64,000 nt of DNA from Pantoea eucrina (GTDB lineage: Bacteria > Pseudomonadota > Gammaproteobacteria > Enterobacterales > Enterobacteriaceae), in NCBI RefSeq assembly GCF_002095385.1, contig NZ_MIPP01000009.1, forward strand, positions 21,948 to 85,947. Reading direction: 5' to 3'. The stretch's first letter is position 1. Each line of letters begins with the position of its first letter. Under the pieces are notes generated by a model that was not told where the DNA came from, made no database searches, and saw only the letters and a program-made list of their open reading frames with translations. Shown here one piece after another: positions 26,292-34,630 of this stretch. The translations under genes were made by a program, and so were the position numbers.

Positions 26292-28415
26292 TTATCCTTC
26301 AGGTTTAAGTGGCAATTTTTGAAGAGCCTGCTCAATTTTCTCTGCGTCCTGTTCAACGATGGCCCTCTCATCGGGTGTGAGCGGAACTTCTTCAAGGTAA
26401 CGTCTGACAGAAGCTTTGCTTTCCAGCACCAGTCCGCGCGCACTCTGTTTGAGCAGGTTAAAATCACAGCCGATGCAGGCCATCCGGTGCTGACAACTAC
26501 TCCAGAAGGGATTCGTACAATACGAATCGCCTAAATCATAATACGTCGCGGGTCCGCTCAGGCTGGCTGCTTCCGGATCGTGGTCAATCAGTACGCTTAT
26601 CATGTGAGCGACCCTGTCTGCCCTGACGAACGAGGCGGCCAGCTGGGTCGGACGGATACGCAGATAATGCATGGTAGACTGAGGCGTTGCATGTCCCGTC
26701 CACTGCATCAGTTCATACAGAGACATGCCTTGAGGTACGCTGGCCAGTGCGGTCACCGCTGAAGCCCGTCCCCGGTGGCTGGTTATCATTCCGCCGCTGT
26801 CTTCTAAAGGCACGCCCGCCTTCGCACAGAGCATCGGTATCACCGTGCGGTTAAGGATAGCGCTGCCGGCAGGCTTACCGCGGTACTGAAACAGAAGACG
26901 TACTTTCTCACCGGTTCGCTCGTCGGTAAGCATAGCCTGTTCAGAAGGACGTTCATCCAGCCAGATGTCGACATACTTTTTCACCACGGCCGCTACCGGT
27001 TTCACAAAGGCTTTAGAGGTTTTACCTGCCGGGATATTCAGCCAGCACAAGGTGCCAGCAGGGATGATACTGCCATCCTCTTTTACAATATCGTCCGCCT
27101 GTGCCGCGATGCACCCGGTGGTCAGCCGGAGGAGCTCGCTCTTTCTCAGCCCGGCATGGGTCCAGATAACGGCCATCGCCTGCAGCATGGCAAGCGGATA
27201 GTGTATTTCAGTGAGCAGGTCTCCCTGACGCAGATTCAGACTGGCCCATATCAGTTTCAGCCAGACGGGGTCATCGATAACCCGGGGATTGACTCCACGG
27301 CGGAAAAGGGGGGTGTCGGGTGTTGAAAGATGACGGGCAGGGCTGAAACGCAGACGTCCCCAGCCCCAGTTTTCGTAATCGATCATAAAACGGCGCAGTG
27401 AATAGATAAAATTCGCCCTGGAATGCGGCATCATGGGCTCGCCGGAGCGCACCGATTTGCGGGTGCCCCTTTCTGTGCCCAGCTGAAGGTCATCCACATT
27501 CATCCGGCCTACTGCCGCGATGAAACTGGCGCAAATTTCAATGCTCCAGTCTGCGGGCTCCCGTACCTCCGGATGCGCCCCTGCCAGCCAGAGGCCGCAT
27601 CGCAGAACAAAACTGTACAGGCTTTCGCGGGAGCGGGGCCTGAGCACCGACGTTTCCCGCCATCGCCGGCACCAGTGCACCCAGGCCGGGTCGATTCCCT
27701 GCACCGGTTTTTCGTACCACTTGGTGTAGTTTCGCATCCTCATCGGGGCGCTGATGATGCCCAGCGCAGCGAGTCCGTGTGAAACCCGCCCGACATATCG
27801 GGAGGTGCCTGCGTCCATGCCGGACTGGACCTGCCACAACAGATCGGGCGTAAATGCCTCAAGCCGCGGATCCCTGTTTACAATCATCAGCGTGGCCAGT
27901 ATGCCTGAGATGTGATTTTTCTGGCTGGCCGGGGCATAACCCAGCGACGTCAGCGTATTGGTCAGCCGTTGCAGTTCCTGGTAATAAAAAGTCTGGCCAA
28001 AAATAGCTGAGGCATAAAGCGCGGGTTTGCGGATATCAGGCAGGCTAAGTGGATCATGCAAATCCGCCAGATGCCAGGCAAACGCGGCCATTAACGGACG
28101 GCCCTCCCTGACTTCCCGGCACAGCGTCTGCCAGCGTTCCCGCGGCCAGCACCAGCAGGGCATGCCGGCTTCATGCATTTCGCGCAGCAACCTGGATATT
28201 ACAAGCCCGGTGATTTTGCTGCTGCAGCCACTTCCGCTGGCAATATCTATCAGTGGCCTGATAAGGTCAGGCGCAGGTTTCATCCTTAACATACCGGACC
28301 GGCTGTGGGAGCTGGCTAGGGCTGCCTGCTCGGCGGATGTCAGCGAGGTTTTAAGCCGGTATTCAGTTATGTTGAAAGGGTGCCAGTTGATTCCGGACGG
28401 TGTGACTGGGCTCAT
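26292..28415 (-). CDS. Large tyrosine recombinase of element A (int2 A)
   Basis: A 707-residue site-specific recombinase. The C-terminal catalytic domain holds the expected residues: Arg in THAGLRKSELLRL, Lys in IPAGKTSK, HxxR as SHRGR, His in QWTGHATP and nucleophile Tyr in STMHYLRI. A cysteine-rich segment (CTNPFWSSCQHRMACIGCDF) follows, possibly metal-binding. The 450-residue N-terminal part is not recognised. It starts two bases after the int1 stop, so translation is coupled. Size and pairing recall TnpA/TnpB of Tn554-type elements; homology to those is not proven. Confidence 0.88.
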   Translation of the reverse strand: MSPVTPSGINWHPFNITEYRLKTSLTSAEQAALASSHSRSGMLRMKPAPDLIRPLIDIASGSGCSSKITGLVISRLLREMHEAGMPCWCWPRERWQTLCREVREGRPLMAAFAWHLADLHDPLSLPDIRKPALYASAIFGQTFYYQELQRLTNTLTSLGYAPASQKNHISGILATLMIVNRDPRLEAFTPDLLWQVQSGMDAGTSRYVGRVSHGLAALGIISAPMRMRNYTKWYEKPVQGIDPAWVHWCRRWRETSVLRPRSRESLYSFVLRCGLWLAGAHPEVREPADWSIEICASFIAAVGRMNVDDLQLGTERGTRKSVRSGEPMMPHSRANFIYSLRRFMIDYENWGWGRLRFSPARHLSTPDTPLFRRGVNPRVIDDPVWLKLIWASLNLRQGDLLTEIHYPLAMLQAMAVIWTHAGLRKSELLRLTTGCIAAQADDIVKEDGSIIPAGTLCWLNIPAGKTSKAFVKPVAAVVKKYVDIWLDERPSEQAMLTDERTGEKVRLLFQYRGKPAGSAILNRTVIPMLCAKAGVPLEDSGGMITSHRGRASAVTALASVPQGMSLYELMQWTGHATPQSTMHYLRIRPTQLAASFVRADRVAHMISVLIDHDPEAASLSGPATYYDLGDSYCTNPFWSSCQHRMACIGCDFNLLKQSARGLVLESKASVRRYLEEVPLTPDERAIVEQDAEKIEQALQKLPLKPEG

Positions 28416-28416
28416 A

Positions 28417-29400
28417 TCAATTCTCCGGGCTGAAAATGAGGTTTGCCATCCTTATATCTGCCGTTTCAATCGCGCCAGCCATCCGGGCAGCCAGGTCCCT
28501 GCCAGAAAGATGAATGTAAATCTGTGTTGTGGTCAGGTCGCGGTGTCCTGCATAGGTGGCAAGTTCGTGCAGTTTCCAGCCCGCGCGGGCAAGGTGTGTG
28601 AGTCGCAGGTGCCGGAAAGTATGGGTTGAGATGTCCGGCATACCGGACTCAAGCGCCCATTTCCGGACCGTTTTGCTCCAGGTCCAGAATGAAAGCGGCA
28701 CGCCCGGATTCCGGTCGGACGCGGAACGAAACAGGGCACCCCGGCAGATTCCGGTTCGCTTCATCTGCACAAGATGAGCCGCCAGCACGGGTGCAACTGC
28801 CGGACTGTAGCAGACTATTCGTTCACGCCGGCTCTTTGTGGTTTCTGCCCGGATGCGGATAAGACGGTGCGCAAAATCGAAGTCTTCAATACTCAGCGAG
28901 GTGACTTCAGACCGCCGCAGCGCGCCGTAGTAGGTTAGTGCCAGCATCAGGCGGTCACGGAGCGGGGAGGCGGCGGCATGAATGAGAAAAGACTGCCATT
29001 GCGCATCGGCAGGAATACTCGGCAGCTGTACGACACGAGGAACCAGTCCCCGGCCTGAACTGAGCATGCCAGGCGTGCCGGATCGGGGTAACGGATTGAC
29101 CGTGCAGAGGTCCAGATACATGAGAAAGTCATACCAGAGACGGATTGCTGACAGGCGCAGCTGGAGCGTGGCGCTGGCCGCGGGAGTAGGCATACCGGGT
29201 AACTGAGGACTGATGTAAGCAGCCAGGTCTTCGAATCGGGCCTTTTCAGGTTCAATCTGGTTCTGGCGGCAGAAAGCAAAATAGTGGCGTAGGGCACCGC
29301 GGTAGGCGGCGAGAGTGGCCTGCGTCCGACCCAGATCGGATAACAGTTTCAGCCAGCGCTCTGCCAGTAACAGGACGTGTTCATCTGGTGGGATCAGCAT
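28417..29400 (-). CDS. Small tyrosine recombinase of element A (int1 A)
   Basis: A 327-residue XerC-like integrase. N-terminal SAM-like core-binding domain (about residues 1-110, LLAERWLKLLSDLGRTQATL) and catalytic domain with Arg in YYGALRRSEVTSL, HxxR in THTFRHLRLTHLA, and GH plus Tyr in YAGHRDLTTTQIYIHLS. Begins 56 bases inside the right end repeat, 70 bases after the broken umuC, on the same strand as umuDC. Intact. Confidence 0.93.
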   Translation of the reverse strand: MLIPPDEHVLLLAERWLKLLSDLGRTQATLAAYRGALRHYFAFCRQNQIEPEKARFEDLAAYISPQLPGMPTPAASATLQLRLSAIRLWYDFLMYLDLCTVNPLPRSGTPGMLSSGRGLVPRVVQLPSIPADAQWQSFLIHAAASPLRDRLMLALTYYGALRRSEVTSLSIEDFDFAHRLIRIRAETTKSRRERIVCYSPAVAPVLAAHLVQMKRTGICRGALFRSASDRNPGVPLSFWTWSKTVRKWALESGMPDISTHTFRHLRLTHLARAGWKLHELATYAGHRDLTTTQIYIHLSGRDLAARMAGAIETADIRMANLIFSPEN

Positions 29401-29455
29401 CGCGTTTACCTCTGACGACAGTTTTGCTGCTCAAAGTTTACTTAGCTAATGTTGC

Positions 29456-29466
29456 ATTCCACTTAA
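29456..29466 (-). repeat. Element A right end repeat (ATTCCACTTAA on plus strand)
   Basis: Inverted relative to L3 at 18615-18625. It follows the last umuC bases (CTGTA) by a few bases; both element right ends share the flank GTTGCATTCC and ACTTACTACAGCGCAT. Confidence 0.8.
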
Positions 29467-29470
29467 CTTA

Positions 29471-29707
29471 CTACAGCGCATAGTTTGAGCTGAACACGTG
29501 TATCTTTTCCGGATAGTCCTGCGTTTTTATCTGGAACCACGGTGCACCCATTTTTATACCCAGAGCTTTTGCGCCAGCAGAGCGCGCAATAACGCAGCCA
29601 TCGTTGTTACTGAGCACGACTACCGGCCTGCCACGCAGGTCCGGGCGGAAAAGCGTCTCACAGCTGGCATAGAAAGAGTTGACGTCAGCCAGTCCGAACA
29701 TGGGCAT
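29471..29707 (-). pseudogene. umuC: umuC 5' half A, cut by element A
   Basis: 78 codons of UmuC: MFGLADVNSFYASCE with the catalytic aspartate, VVLSNNDGCVIARS, and VFSSNYAL, then a TAG created by the insertion. The ATG at 29707 follows GGAG two bases after umuD. It is the N-terminal part of the protein whose remainder lies at 17569-18614. Confidence 0.92.
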
Positions 29708-29709
29708 AA

Positions 29710-30159
29710 TTATCTCCGACGGGCCCGGGTACTGTTAAAGAACCAGGTGACAACGCCGAGCAGCTGCAGCTCTTCCGGATAGATGGCGGCGTAAGCAGGG
29801 TTCATGGGCAGCAGTGCCACCCTCGGGAGCAGCTGCAGGCGCTTAACTGTGAACTCACCGCCAACCTCGGCAATGACGATGTCGCCGTGCGTGGGTGGCT
29901 CCGCGCGATCGACCACCATAACATCACCGTCATAAAGCCCCAGCTCCTGCATGCTGTTGCCACTGGCCCGTACGAAGAATGTGGACGCCCGTCTGCGAAT
30001 ACAAAGCTCATTCAGGTCCAGCTCTTTCTCTACATAATCCTGAGCAGGGGAGGGAAAGCCAGCTGAGCAGGGATCTGCGTACAGCGGCACCTTTACCGTT
30101 GGGGTAAAAATCGGCGGCCATAACAGCGTCAGGCCCTGAGCGTAACTGACCGCTTTCAT
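29710..30159 (-). CDS. umuD: UmuD-like SOS mutagenesis protein (copy A)
   Basis: A 149-residue S24 peptidase-like protein. Self-cleavage would occur in CSAGFPSPAQDYVE (Ala-Gly), with the serine in SGNSMQELGL and the lysine in EFTVKRLQL. After RecA-stimulated cleavage UmuD' joins UmuC to form polymerase V; here its umuC is broken. The start overlaps the stop of a 20-codon leader frame (ATGA). Confidence 0.93.
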   Translation of the reverse strand: MKAVSYAQGLTLLWPPIFTPTVKVPLYADPCSAGFPSPAQDYVEKELDLNELCIRRRASTFFVRASGNSMQELGLYDGDVMVVDRAEPPTHGDIVIAEVGGEFTVKRLQLLPRVALLPMNPAYAAIYPEELQLLGVVTWFFNSTRARRR

Positions 30160-30218
30160 AACGCGGCGTCCCGGACGTGCTGCTGTGTACGGATTAGGGA
30201 AAAAAATGTAAAGCGCAT
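30156..30218 (-). CDS. 20-codon leader frame upstream of umuD A
   Basis: Starts ATGCGC nine bases after a perfect AGGAGG and ends in a TGA overlapping the umuD ATG. umuD itself has no good ribosome-binding site, so translation is probably coupled. The umuD B operon has a leader of exactly the same length (63 bases) but a different peptide (here MRFTFF at the start), so the arrangement rather than the peptide seems conserved. Confidence 0.55.
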   Translation of the reverse strand: MRFTFFSLIRTQQHVRDAAL

Positions 30219-30238
30219 AAAAATCCTCCTTTAAATTA

Positions 30239-30258
30239 TACTGGTTATATGAACAGTA
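30239..30258 (-). promoter_or_regulatory. LexA box of umuDC A
   Basis: Minus-strand TACTGTTCATATAACCAGTA fits the LexA consensus CTG-N10-CAG with flanking TA. It lies 20 bases before the leader frame, so umuD and everything co-transcribed with it (umuC 5' half, int1, int2) should respond to DNA damage. Confidence 0.88.
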
Positions 30259-30443
30259 TTATTGAGCCTGGAATTTCTGGCAAGAGGAAGCGAAACGGTT
30301 ATGGCTAAAGCTGTTGTCAGAGTGCTGGAATTTTACCGAAATGCTGAGCCATGGCCTTTTTATATGCTCTGCCACTGCAGCCGGATCAACAGGGTATAAA
30401 AGGCTTTCTTTTTGAGCGCAGCACTTTTATGGCGGGAAGAGGC

Positions 30444-30490
30444 TTGACCATTCCGTCCGCTTTAAATTATATTTCCATTATTCTGGAAAT
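30444..30490 (+). promoter_or_regulatory. Promoter and operator of arsR-arsH
   Basis: TTGACC (30444-30449), 17-bp spacer, TTATAT (30467-30472). An inverted repeat ATTTCCA-N6-TGGAAAT (30471-30490) overlaps the -10 and start region, as expected for an ArsR-family repressor. The preceding stretch from 30260 holds only a 33-codon frame of doubtful reality. Confidence 0.72.
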
Positions 30491-30507
30491 GTAGATTTGG
30501 TGATGAT

Positions 30508-30843
30508 GTGGACATACAAAATGCTGCGGCTGCTCTCAGGGAACTGGGACACGTGACGCGACTGGGAATTTACCGTGAACTGGTGAAAGTCGGGCCTGAA
30601 GGACTGCCTGTGGGTGACATCCAGAAAAGACTGGCTATTCCGGCCTCCACGCTAAGTCATCACCTTTCTGCGCTGATGTCAGCTGGCCTCATAAGCCAGG
30701 AACGGCAGAGCCGTACCCTGTTCTGCAGGCCCTGCTATGCGCAGCTTGAGCAGCTGATGGCCTTTCTGACGGAAGAGTGCTGCGCCGCTGGCTGCTGCTG
30801 CAGCCTGTCGGCTACGATTACTCATAAAGAGACTCTATTGTGA
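30508..30843 (+). CDS. arsR: ArsR-family regulator, C-terminal cysteine-cluster type
   Basis: A 111-residue winged-helix repressor ([20 protein letters not shown] at the recognition region). The presumed As(III) site is the C-terminal cysteine cluster [10 protein letters not shown] (residues about 92-101), unlike the classical ELCVCEL site in the other arsR at 33.5 kb. GTG start at 30508. Overlaps arsH by four bases. Confidence 0.85.
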   Translation: MDIQNAAAALRELGHVTRLGIYRELVKVGPEGLPVGDIQKRLAIPASTLSHHLSALMSAGLISQERQSRTLFCRPCYAQLEQLMAFLTEECCAAGCCCSLSATITHKETLL

Positions 30844-31562
30844 ATAACTTCAATGATGCCCTGAACAATATCGATCCGACGCACCTGGATGCACCGCTGA
30901 CGGAAGAAAAATTAAAAGTCGAAGAGGTGGCGCATCCGCCCCGCATACTGATGCTCTACGGCTCGCTGCGGGAGCGCTCTTACAGCCGACTCACCACGGA
31001 AGAGGCCGCCCGGCTGCTGACGGCCATGGGCGCGGAGGTGAAGATATTCAATCCGTCTGGCCTGCCGCTGCCGGATGATGCACCTGAGACGCATCCGAAG
31101 GTCGCAGAGCTGCGCGAGCTGGTACTCTGGTCAGAAGGGATGGTCTGGTGCTCCCCTGAGCGTCACGGTGCCATGACCGGCATCATGAAGACGCAGATTG
31201 ACTGGATTCCGCTGACGTCCGGGGCGGTCCGGCCCTCGCAGGGGAAAACCCTTGCGGTAATGCAGGTCAGCGGCGGCTCACAGTCGTTCAACGCCGTAAA
31301 TCAGATGCGTATTCTCGGGCGCTGGATGCGGATGATCACTATCCCGAACCAGTCATCCGTGGCAAAAGCTTGGGCCGAGTTTGATGAGGCCGGCCGCATG
31401 AAGCCTTCTCCGTATTATGACCGCATAGTGGACGTCATGGAGGAACTGATGAAGTTCACTCTGCTGACGCGCGGTCGCAGTGGTTATCTCACCGACCGCT
31501 ACAGCGAAAGGAAAGAGAGTGCCGCGCAGCTCTCTGAGCGTGTAAACCAGCGCAGCATATAA
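30840..31562 (+). CDS. arsH: ArsH, NADPH-dependent FMN reductase of arsenic resistance
   Basis: A 240-residue flavodoxin-fold protein; [18 protein letters not shown] is the family flavin phosphate loop, and [22 protein letters not shown] and [19 protein letters not shown] (shown in part: [15 protein letters not shown]) are characteristic of ArsH. It oxidises trivalent organoarsenicals in studied species. GTG-type start overlapping arsR. Ends at a bidirectional terminator. Confidence 0.93.
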   Translation: MNNFNDALNNIDPTHLDAPLTEEKLKVEEVAHPPRILMLYGSLRERSYSRLTTEEAARLLTAMGAEVKIFNPSGLPLPDDAPETHPKVAELRELVLWSEGMVWCSPERHGAMTGIMKTQIDWIPLTSGAVRPSQGKTLAVMQVSGGSQSFNAVNQMRILGRWMRMITIPNQSSVAKAWAEFDEAGRMKPSPYYDRIVDVMEELMKFTLLTRGRSGYLTDRYSERKESAAQLSERVNQRSI

Positions 31563-31587
31563 AAAAGCCGGCATCTGCCGGCTTTTT
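31562..31587. terminator. Bidirectional terminator between arsH and arsC
   Basis: AAAAAGCCGGC-ATCT-GCCGGCTTTTT is a perfect stem with A and T runs on either side, serving the convergent arsRH and arsRBC units. Confidence 0.9.
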
Positions 31588-31619
31588 CACATTTGCTATG
31601 CCCGCAGCCTGGTGAAACA

Positions 31620-32048
31620 TCAGTGGCTGACGCGGTTTCCGTGCTCATCAATGACGGCTTCGCCGTCCTCTTTGGTAAACGCTCCCTTCTGCGGGTCCGG
31701 CAGTATGTCCAGAACCATTTCTGAGGGGCGACACAGCTTCGTTCCGAGCGGCGTAACCACAACCGGTCGATTAATGAGGATCGGATGAGCCAGCATGGCA
31801 TCGAGCAGTTCGTTATCGCTGAACCGGTCCTCTGCCAGGCCGAGCTGCTCGTAAGGTTCGGTATTTTTACGCAGCAGGGCGCGCACGCTGATCTCCATAT
31901 CCGCAATAAGCTTTTTCAGCTCATCACGCGCCGGCGGAGTTTCCAGATACAGAATCACCGTGGGCTCGGTGCCGCTGTTGCGGATAAGTGCCAGGGTATT
32001 GCGGGACGTCCCGCAGGCCGGATTGTGGTAAATGGTAATGTCAGTCAT
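31620..32048 (-). CDS. arsC: Arsenate reductase (glutaredoxin-dependent)
   Basis: A 142-residue ArsC: catalytic cysteine in YHNPACGTSRNTLALI (Cys12), substrate arginines in RALLRK and INRPVVVTPLGTKLCRP. Reduces arsenate to arsenite with glutathione and glutaredoxin. The start at 32048 (MTDITIYHNP) is the family start; the frame is open nine codons further up. Last gene of arsRBC. Confidence 0.94.
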   Translation of the reverse strand: MTDITIYHNPACGTSRNTLALIRNSGTEPTVILYLETPPARDELKKLIADMEISVRALLRKNTEPYEQLGLAEDRFSDNELLDAMLAHPILINRPVVVTPLGTKLCRPSEMVLDILPDPQKGAFTKEDGEAVIDEHGNRVSH

Positions 32049-32097
32049 AAGCGGTACTCCGTAAAGGCGCTGCACAGGCGCAGCGCCGGGGTTTAGG

Positions 32098-33381
32098 TTA
32101 AACAGACAGGCGCAGGGCCAGTGCGGCCAGCGTCACAAACAGCACCGGCAGGGTCATCACGATGCCCACACGGAAGTAGTAGCCCCAGCTGACGGTAATG
32201 TTTTTCTGTGCCAGGACGTGCAGCCACAGCAGGGTAGCAAGGCTGCCGATGGGGGTGATTTTCGGACCGAGGTCGCAGCCGATGATGTTGGCGTAAATCA
32301 TCGCCTCCTTCACCACGCCCTGCGCGGTGCTGCCGTCAATGGAGAGCGCGCCAACCAGCACGGTAGGCATGTTGTTCATGACTGATGAAAGCGCCGCCGT
32401 CAGAAAGCCGGTGCCGAGCGTTGCGCCCCAGACGCCATGCTCTGCAAACCGGTTTAGGGCGGCAGAAAGGTAATCAGTCAGCCCGGCATTGCGTAGTCCG
32501 TATACCACCAGGTACATGCCCAGCGAGAAGATAACGATCTGCCAGGGCGCACCTTTCAGTACCTTTCCGGTATCAATCACATTGCCTTTCCGGGCTACCA
32601 GCCAGAGAATAAACGCCGCCACCGCGGCCACAAGGCTGACCGGCACGCCGAGTGGTTCGAGGGCAAAGAAGCCGATCAGCAGCAGGATGAGAACAATCCA
32701 GCCGGTTTTAAAGGTACGCGCATCGCGAATGGCCTCACGCGGCGCCTTCAGCTTCGCCAGGTCGTAAGTGGCCGGGATGTCCCTGCGGAAAAACAGGTGC
32801 AGCATCACCAGCGTGGCGGCCACGGACGCGATATTCACCGGCACCATCACCGAGGCATACTCGCTGAAACCCAGTTTAAAGAAGTCTGCCGTGACAATGT
32901 TCACCAGGTTCGACACGATGAGCGGCAGGCTGGAGGTATCAGCGATGAAGCCTGCCGCCATCACAAACGCCAGCGTGGCGCCCGGGCTGAAGCCCAGCGC
33001 CAGCAGCATGGCGATAACGATCGGCGTCAGAATAAGCGCTGCCCCGTCATTGGCGAACAGGGCGGCTACCGCCGCACCCAGCAGAACGATATACGTGAAC
33101 AGCAACCGGCCCCTGCCGCCGCCCCAGCGTGAAACGTGCAGCGCGGCCCACTCAAAAAAGCCGGACTCATCAAGCAGCAGGCTGATAATGATGACCGCAA
33201 TAAACGTGGCCGTGGCGTTCCAGACAATCTGCCAGACCACAGGAATGTCCCCGATGTTTACCACGCCGGTCAGCAGCGCCAGTGCGGCGCCGATAACGGC
33301 ACTCCAGCCAATGCTGAGCCCTTTCGGCTGCCAGATCACCAGTATCAGGGTCAGGATAAAAATCGCACCCGCCAGAAACAT
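32098..33381 (-). CDS. arsB: ArsB arsenite/antimonite efflux pump
   Basis: A 427-residue inner-membrane antiporter with about 12 hydrophobic segments ([19 protein letters not shown] first), and the conserved [17 protein letters not shown] and [15 protein letters not shown]. Usual ArsB length of 427-429. Forms the middle gene of arsRBC. Confidence 0.94.
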   Translation of the reverse strand: MFLAGAIFILTLILVIWQPKGLSIGWSAVIGAALALLTGVVNIGDIPVVWQIVWNATATFIAVIIISLLLDESGFFEWAALHVSRWGGGRGRLLFTYIVLLGAAVAALFANDGAALILTPIVIAMLLALGFSPGATLAFVMAAGFIADTSSLPLIVSNLVNIVTADFFKLGFSEYASVMVPVNIASVAATLVMLHLFFRRDIPATYDLAKLKAPREAIRDARTFKTGWIVLILLLIGFFALEPLGVPVSLVAAVAAFILWLVARKGNVIDTGKVLKGAPWQIVIFSLGMYLVVYGLRNAGLTDYLSAALNRFAEHGVWGATLGTGFLTAALSSVMNNMPTVLVGALSIDGSTAQGVVKEAMIYANIIGCDLGPKITPIGSLATLLWLHVLAQKNITVSWGYYFRVGIVMTLPVLFVTLAALALRLSV

Positions 33382-33477
33382 ACTCTCTCCTTCTTAATTA
33401 TACCTGCCCGTTAAAGCGGGCTGCTAAGTGTACCCTGTAAATATATTCGTTTAATCGAATGTGTTTAGATAAAATTT

Positions 33478-33831
33478 TTACATGCAGACAGCTTTGCCGT
33501 TGGTGGTTGCGTTATCACGCTCAGCCTGCTGACTGAGATGAAGAATTTCATCCCGCTGACACAGATATGCCTGCTCAATGACCGCTGCTGCCCACGCAGG
33601 CATGTGTGGCGATAACCGGTAATGGATCCACTTGCCGTCGCGCCTGTCGATAAGCAGTCCACTCTCTCTGAGCAGGGCCAGGTGCCGCGATATTTTTGGC
33701 TGTGTTTCTTTCAGGATAGATACAAGCTCGCAGACGCAGAGCTCCCCTTTTTCGCGCAACAACAGCACCAGGCTGAGCCGGGTTTCGTCAGAAAGATTCT
33801 TAAAAAGTTGCAGGGGCAAAAGTGACGGCAT
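33478..33831 (-). CDS. arsR: ArsR arsenite-responsive repressor (classical type)
   Basis: A 117-residue winged-helix repressor; As(III) ligands in ELCVCELVSIL (CxC) at the start of the DNA-binding helix, then QPKISRHLALLRESGLL. The start at 33831 (MPSLLPLQLFKNL) fits the family. First gene of the arsRBC operon; a hairpin between arsR and arsB (GCCCGTTAAAGCGGGC) may reduce downstream expression. Confidence 0.92.
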   Translation of the reverse strand: MPSLLPLQLFKNLSDETRLSLVLLLREKGELCVCELVSILKETQPKISRHLALLRESGLLIDRRDGKWIHYRLSPHMPAWAAAVIEQAYLCQRDEILHLSQQAERDNATTNGKAVCM

Positions 33832-34092
33832 AATTTCTCCTTCGTGGCGGACAGCAACAAGTCTCGTCTTCTGCAGACGAAAGGTCAATTTTGTATTGAT
33901 AAATTCATATATGTTGTGACGTGATTACAGGCTTTTCTGTACAGCTTAATGAGGGAATAGCGGTTAAACGATGTCACACAGATTTTAACGGCAGCACACT
34001 TTCAGCTGCCTTAATAGACGGGCAAGACGAAGTCACATCACAAAAAAGCCTGTTTCTTTAGTGAACAGTTCTACTTACAGCAGAAAGCAGCA

Positions 34093-34551
34093 TCAGTAAG
34101 AGTGGCTTCCGGCCAGATGACCTGCAGTGATAACCGGCACGATATCCTCAGACTCTTCTGTCTGCTCCAGTTCGCGCAGAATTCCGCAGTCCCGTGTTGC
34201 CCGGTTGGCATTGCAGTGGCTTTGGAGCTCAAAAAGTTGTTTTTCCAGCATATTCAGTTCACGAATACGGGCCTGAACGTGGTTCAGATGTTCATTTATC
34301 AGGGCATTAACCGTACCGCAGTCTGCGTCAGGCTGGCTGCGCGCCTGCAGCAACACCCGGATTTCTTCATGGGTCATATCGAGCGCCCGGCAGCGCCGGA
34401 TAAACATAAGCCTTTCGAGATGTGCGCTGTCGTAATGGCGGTAGTTATTAGTCTGGTCCCGCAATGCGGCCTGCAAAAGCCCCTCTCGCTCATAATAACG
34501 TACCGTCTCTACAGGACATCCCGCCTGGCGGGCCAGTTCACCAATTTTCAT
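34093..34551 (-). CDS. cadR: CadR/PbrR-type MerR-family regulator
   Basis: A 152-residue MerR-type activator: helix-turn-helix MKIGELARQAGCPVETVRYYER, dimerisation helix, and metal-site cysteines at DADCGTVNALIN and ATRDCGIL. The tail HLAGSHSY resembles the His-containing C-terminus of CadR. It senses Cd(II), Zn(II) or Pb(II) and activates the divergent P-type ATPase gene. Confidence 0.88.
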   Translation of the reverse strand: MKIGELARQAGCPVETVRYYEREGLLQAALRDQTNNYRHYDSAHLERLMFIRRCRALDMTHEEIRVLLQARSQPDADCGTVNALINEHLNHVQARIRELNMLEKQLFELQSHCNANRATRDCGILRELEQTEESEDIVPVITAGHLAGSHSY

Positions 34552-34569
34552 ATCACACCTCTTCTGAGC

Positions 34570-34600
34570 TTGACCCTGTAGTTACATCAGGGTCTTTAAT
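34570..34600 (+). promoter_or_regulatory. MerR-type promoter of the cadA/zntA-like gene
   Basis: TTGACC and TTTAAT are 19 bp apart, the over-long spacing used by MerR regulators, and the spacer holds the dyad GACCCTG-N9-CAGGGTC. Start of the ATPase gene is 31 bp beyond the -10. Confidence 0.85.
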
Positions 34601-34630
34601 GCCAGTATACGTTATGAACGGGATAAAAAA

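Larger units (their letters stand above)
18615..29466 (-). mobile_element. Element A: about 10.9-kb umuC-targeting element with redox/electrophile cargo
   Basis: Bounded by inverted end repeats that abut the two halves of one umuC gene. Right end carries an intact pair of tyrosine recombinases (int1 A 327 residues, int2 A 707 residues). Cargo between 18.7 and 26.2 kb: LysR regulator, DMT permease, an unknown protein, glutathionyl-hydroquinone reductase, FMN reductase, MarR regulator, OB-fold protein, an AtzH-like protein and an MBL hydrolase. It looks potentially functional. Confidence 0.78.

Noticed and set aside
30301..30402. 33-codon frame (starts MAKAVVRVLEF) divergent from umuD A
   Set aside because: The equivalent place near umuD B has ATGGCTGAAAGA then a stop, so the frame is not conserved.
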